Shown here piece by piece: positions 60,786 through 64,000 of a DNA stretch of 64,000 bases (the stretch's first letter is position 1; every line of letters starts with the position of its first letter). Made by a program: the position numbers and the translations under genes. Below the pieces are notes generated by a model, which ran no database searches, had not been told where the DNA came from, and saw only the letters and a program-made list of their open reading frames with translations. Source of the DNA: Nocardioides panzhihuensis (GTDB taxonomy: Bacteria; Actinomycetota; Actinomycetes; Propionibacteriales; Nocardioidaceae); NCBI RefSeq assembly GCF_013408335.1, contig NZ_JACBZR010000001.1:5233501-5297500 (forward strand), given 5' to 3'.

Positions 60786-60888
60786 AAGGTGATCACAAGC
60801 CCTAGACTGCACCCAAGAGTGACGGCCCGGTGACAATCGACGGACCGCCGCGACAATCTCTACTAACTTGGTGCAGAATAGCGGGATC

Positions 60889-61998
60889 ATGGCGCGCAAA
60901 GTCTTCCTCCACGTCGGCGCTCCGAAGACGGGCACGACGTACCTCCAGGACAGGTTGTTCCACAACCGGGTGTCCCTGGAGAAGCATGGCGTCTTCTACC
61001 CCGTCGGCGGTCAGCCCGACTTCTTCCGGCCGGCGCTCGATCTGATCGACCGTCCGTGGGGCGGGATGCGGAAGACCGTCCACGGCGAGTGGGACACGCT
61101 GGTCAGGCGCGTGCGCCGCAGCGAGTCCGAGACGATCCTCATCAGTCACCACCTCTTCGCAGGGGCGCGGCCCGACCGGGTCGAGAAGGCGATGACCGAC
61201 CTCGGTGAGGGCGGACGCACCGAGGTGCACATCGTCTACACCGCCCGCGACATCGCCCGGGTGCTGGCGGCGGAGTGGCAGGACCAGGTGCAGCGCGAGC
61301 GCAAGGTCACCTTCGCGCGCTACCTCGAGCGGATGCAGATGGCGAAGCAGTCGCGCTCGGCAGCCTGGTTCTGGCGTACGCACGGCCTGCCCGACGTCCT
61401 CAGCCGGTGGGGTCGCAACCTGCCGCCGGAGCGAGTGCACCTGGTGACCGTGCCGCCCGACGGGGCGCCGAGCGAGGTGCTCTGGCGCCGGTTCTGCGAG
61501 GTCGTCGGGATCGAGGAGTCCTGGACCCCGATCGACAGCGACCGACACAACCAATCGCTCGGCCGCGCAGAGGCAACTTTGCTGCGCCGGCTCAACGCGC
61601 GGCTCGAGTCGCAGGAGCTTCCGCGTGAGGACTACCGCCACATGGTCACCGAGGTGATCGCCAAGCGCACCCTCGCCCACCGCGACGGTCGCGAGCGGGT
61701 CACCATCCCGCCCTCCGCCCTCGACTGGGCCGACCAGGTCGCCGAGTCCTGGATCGAGTGGGCCGAGCTGGCCAAGGTCGACATCTCCGGCGACCTCGAA
61801 GACCTCCGCCCGCGCCGGCCCGCGGCCGACGCCGCGTGGGTCGACCCGGACACGCCGCGCACCAAGGATGTCGCCGACGCGGCGATCGACGCCCTGGTCG
61901 CGGTCGTCGTCGAGGCTGCCCGCACCGCCCCGCCCCCGCGTACGGTCGCGTCCCGCGCTGCCGGTGTCATGAGGCGGGTCAAGGGGCGACGCACCTGA
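60889..61998 (+). CDS. Sulfotransferase-like protein
   Basis: 369 residues. P-loop-like PAPS-binding motif KVFLHVGAPKTGTTYLQDRL at residues 4-23 (5'-phosphosulfate loop) and a second site with HIVYTARDIARVLAAEWQ (3'-phosphate region). The family transfers sulfate to glycans or small molecules; the acceptor is unknown. ATG at 60889 follows GCGGG weakly. Paralogue of the gene at 63126 and overlapped by the next gene (ATGA). Confidence 0.85.
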   Translation: MARKVFLHVGAPKTGTTYLQDRLFHNRVSLEKHGVFYPVGGQPDFFRPALDLIDRPWGGMRKTVHGEWDTLVRRVRRSESETILISHHLFAGARPDRVEKAMTDLGEGGRTEVHIVYTARDIARVLAAEWQDQVQRERKVTFARYLERMQMAKQSRSAAWFWRTHGLPDVLSRWGRNLPPERVHLVTVPPDGAPSEVLWRRFCEVVGIEESWTPIDSDRHNQSLGRAEATLLRRLNARLESQELPREDYRHMVTEVIAKRTLAHRDGRERVTIPPSALDWADQVAESWIEWAELAKVDISGDLEDLRPRRPAADAAWVDPDTPRTKDVADAAIDALVAVVVEAARTAPPPRTVASRAAGVMRRVKGRRT

Positions 61999-63113
61999 TG
62001 CCAGCGTCCCGCGGTTGGGGATGGGCCGCGCACCTGCGCGAGGGCGGTACGACGCCGTGGACATCCTGGTCCGAGCCCGCCGCACCCTTCATGGCCGCCC
62101 ACCTTCCGGGTGCCGAGGTGCTCGAGCTGCTGCGTCGGCTCAACGCGACCGGCCCGGTGGAGCCCTCGCGGGCCGATGCCCTGCTGCGTACGAGCCCTCC
62201 CGGCCGTGGCCGCAGAGACCTCCCTCTGCTCGGGGACACCGAGACCAGGACGTACGGCCCGCCGCCGGTCGATCCGGCGACGCTGTCGTCGCGGGAGCTG
62301 CTGCGGGCAGCGAGCGTGCTGCTCGCCGAGGACCTGCTCGACACCGTGGAGGCCGTCCCGGTGCGGCGCCGGCGGTGGTGGTCGCGTCGTCCCAAGGAGT
62401 CAGCGGACGACCGGCAGAGGTTTCCCTACCGTCTGGTCGGTTCGCCGTGGCTCACGCTGCCCATCCGCGAGGAGCTGGAGCGGCAGGGCAGGCTGCCCAA
62501 CGGCGACGGCTACACCGTCTACGTCCTCGGTGGCCCGCTGGACGAGGTCGCCGCCGGTGCGTGGAAGTTCCGCACCTTCACCAATCGGGTCAACCCCTGG
62601 AGCATCTGGATCCGCGACGCCCAGTGGCGTGGCTGGTTCGGTCCCCGTGCCGACCTGCCCCGGATCGCCCGTTGGTGGGCCGATCGGGTCGGGAAGGACC
62701 GCGTCGAGATCGTCACCGACCCTGCTCTGCTCCCTGGCCTCCTCGGCGTCGACAGCGTTCCGGGGCCTTGGGAGATCTCGGCCGAGGCGAACGAGGTCGC
62801 TCGGGTGATCGGGCAGGTCCTCTGCGTACGAACCGATCTCGAGGCCCAGCGGAAGCTGCTCATCGACGAGCTGCGACCGCGGTTGGAGAAGCTCGAACCG
62901 CACATCCCGGGAGCCCGGGAGGTCGGGGTCCCGGCAGAAAGTTTTGATTGGGTCGAAACACAGGCGCGGGCCCAACGTGATGCGCTGGTGCAAGCCGGAT
63001 ACGCTCTCCACGGAGACCCTGACCGGCTGCTCCCCTCCGGGACGGCGACGCAGGGTCCCGACGAGCGCCGGGCGCTGGCGCTCGCGTTGTCATTGCTGGC
63101 GGGGCGTCCTTAG
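61998..63113 (+). CDS. Conserved hypothetical protein in a sulfotransferase cassette
   Basis: 371 residues, no signal peptide or TM helix. Trp-rich N-terminus (MPASRGWGWAAHLREGGTTPW) and a middle segment with FPYRLVGSPWLTLPIREELE and NPWSIWIRDAQWRGWFGP; the C-terminal 100 residues are helical (LIDELRPRLEKLEPHIPGA). No family recognised. Its ATG overlaps the upstream sulfotransferase stop, and it ends 12 nt before the second sulfotransferase, so it is likely co-transcribed and may act with them, for example on acceptor synthesis. Confidence 0.7.
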   Translation: MPASRGWGWAAHLREGGTTPWTSWSEPAAPFMAAHLPGAEVLELLRRLNATGPVEPSRADALLRTSPPGRGRRDLPLLGDTETRTYGPPPVDPATLSSRELLRAASVLLAEDLLDTVEAVPVRRRRWWSRRPKESADDRQRFPYRLVGSPWLTLPIREELERQGRLPNGDGYTVYVLGGPLDEVAAGAWKFRTFTNRVNPWSIWIRDAQWRGWFGPRADLPRIARWWADRVGKDRVEIVTDPALLPGLLGVDSVPGPWEISAEANEVARVIGQVLCVRTDLEAQRKLLIDELRPRLEKLEPHIPGAREVGVPAESFDWVETQARAQRDALVQAGYALHGDPDRLLPSGTATQGPDERRALALALSLLAGRP

Positions 63114-63125
63114 AGGAGTAGAACG

Positions 63126-64000
63126 TTGGAGACTGGGCGGCGCGTGCTGCTTCACGTCGGCACCCCGAAGACGGGCACGTCCTATCTTCAGGATGTTCTG
63201 TTCCACAACCGGGAATCCCTCGCTGAGCAGGGAGTCCACTACTTCGCCGACCGCTTCGACGCTCATTTCCTGGCGGCCCTCGACCTGATGGACCTGCCCT
63301 GGGGCGGCATCGAGGAGGAGGCGACCGGTGCCTGGGACGCGCTCGCCGAGAAGGTGCGCGCCGTCGAGAACGGCACCGTGATCATCTCCCACGAGATCCT
63401 GGCGAGCGCGTCCTGGCAGCAGGCCAAGCACGCGCTGGACTCGATGGGTGACTCCGAGATCCACATCATGCTCTCCGCGCGCGACCTGGCCCGGCAGATC
63501 CCGGCGGAGTGGCAGGAGAACGTCAAGCACCGCTCCGTGGTCACCTACTCCGAGTTCCTCGAGGAGATCCGCGACCCAGATCGCGAGGGGCGGATCGGGT
63601 CGTGGTTCTGGGGTGTCCAGGAGCTGCCCGACATCCTCGACCGGTGGACCCAGGGCATCGCGCCCGAGCGCGTCCACCTGATCACCGTCCCGCCGCCGGG
63701 CTCGTCCTCCTCGCTGCTGTGGGAGCGGTTCTCGGCTGCCTTCGGTCTCGACGACCTGACCATCGACTTCGAGGGGATCGACCGCGGCAACCCGTCCCTC
63801 GGCGTGCCCGAGGCAGCTCTGCTGCGCGAGATCAACCTGGCGGTCGTGCCCGTCATCGAGCCGGCCGACTACCGGCCGTTCGTACGTGAGTTCCTGGCCC
63901 ACCGCACCCTGGCCAAGCGCCGCGACTCGGCGCGCCTGGCGCTCTCTCCCTCGATCCTGCCGTGGGTCGAGGCGCTGTCCCAGAGCTGGGTCGATGCGCT
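63126..64000 (+). CDS. Sulfotransferase-like protein, 3' end beyond window
   Basis: At least 291 residues. TTG start at 63126 after AGAGGAG. RVLLHVGTPKTGTSYLQDVL is the PAPS loop; IHIMLSARDLARQIPAEWQENVK is the 3'-phosphate region; SWFWGVQELPDILDRWT matches the equivalent part of the upstream paralogue (SAAWFWRTHGLPDVLSRWG). Diverged enough that acceptors may differ. The C-terminus runs off the window. Confidence 0.85.
   Translation, partial: METGRRVLLHVGTPKTGTSYLQDVLFHNRESLAEQGVHYFADRFDAHFLAALDLMDLPWGGIEEEATGAWDALAEKVRAVENGTVIISHEILASASWQQAKHALDSMGDSEIHIMLSARDLARQIPAEWQENVKHRSVVTYSEFLEEIRDPDREGRIGSWFWGVQELPDILDRWTQGIAPERVHLITVPPPGSSSSLLWERFSAAFGLDDLTIDFEGIDRGNPSLGVPEAALLREINLAVVPVIEPADYRPFVREFLAHRTLAKRRDSARLALSPSILPWVEALSQSWVDA

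Noticed and set aside
1..64000. CRISPR arrays, rRNA operons or prophage
   Set aside because: No regularly spaced direct repeats, no rRNA-like sequence, and no phage structural or integrase genes were seen; the only mobile element is the IS110 copy.

Overview
The window is GC-rich actinobacterial chromosome (GTG and TTG starts, SD motifs such as GGAGG, many CGTACG runs). Gene content fits Nocardioidaceae, most likely Nocardioides or a close relative: adrenodoxin-type ferredoxin reductase, fused PntA, polyphosphate glucokinase, DUF222/HNH endonuclease, LpqY-SugABC-type importer and short dispersed intergenic repeats. The genus is inference. No rRNA, tRNA or CRISPR array was recognised.

Layout. 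1-1303 (minus): start of a ferredoxin-NADP reductase with a possible iron box. 1622-4239 (minus): a DUF222/HNH endonuclease gene split by an IS110-family element (1769-3123); the halves rejoin in frame. 4769-8956: MmyB-like regulator divergent from an aldo/keto reductase, then an HTH-citrate synthase divergent from a DUF2332 gene. 9195-15817: pntAB, YitT-like membrane protein, nitroreductase and a membrane-anchored zinc peptidase. 15668-20181: polyphosphate glucokinase, a tetR-mmpL operon with an operator cluster, and a second TetR. 20256-25306: three exported or predicted zinc peptidases (M15 lipoprotein, M13, M4). 25307-29531: a structured leader with a 14-codon peptide containing MRLRF, an antibiotic-resistance type ABC-F ATPase, and a RecQ-like helicase. 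29682-31603 (minus): two-component system.

32057-38664 is an accessory block. A decayed cytochrome P450 is followed by small WXG100/EspC-like and T7SS-signal proteins (32683, 33780, 35887, 36306, 37622), interleaved with oppositely oriented lipoprotein and membrane protein genes. Base composition is visibly lower in GC from about 35.8 to 38.7 kb. No EccC-type secretion motor is in the window, so export would depend on machinery elsewhere. The right border runs into a GH114-like lipoprotein whose C-terminus appears frameshifted.

39680-50037 returns to core-like genes: DHA2 drug exporter, sulfite-oxidase-like molybdoenzyme, a SNF2 helicase with its SWIM partner, and a TetR gene upstream of the two subunits of a methylcrotonyl-CoA-type carboxylase; a 22-bp palindrome lies in front of the carboxylase. 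HMG-CoA lyase at 59847 supplies the last step of the same leucine pathway. 50148-54502 holds a secreted protein pair including a 1241-residue repeat protein. 55314-59657 (minus) is a complete LpqY-SugA-SugB-SugC-type sugar importer. 60889-64000 is a sulfotransferase / unknown / sulfotransferase cassette running off the right edge.

The strongest candidate for something new is the regulatory leader at 25.3-25.8 kb: a macrolide-arrest motif peptide, a hairpin covering its stop codon, and a 28-bp-arm inverted repeat, all ahead of an ABC-F resistance gene. Next are the IS110 element, with a probable guide (bridge) RNA region and an exact insertion site, and the type VII effector-like block.
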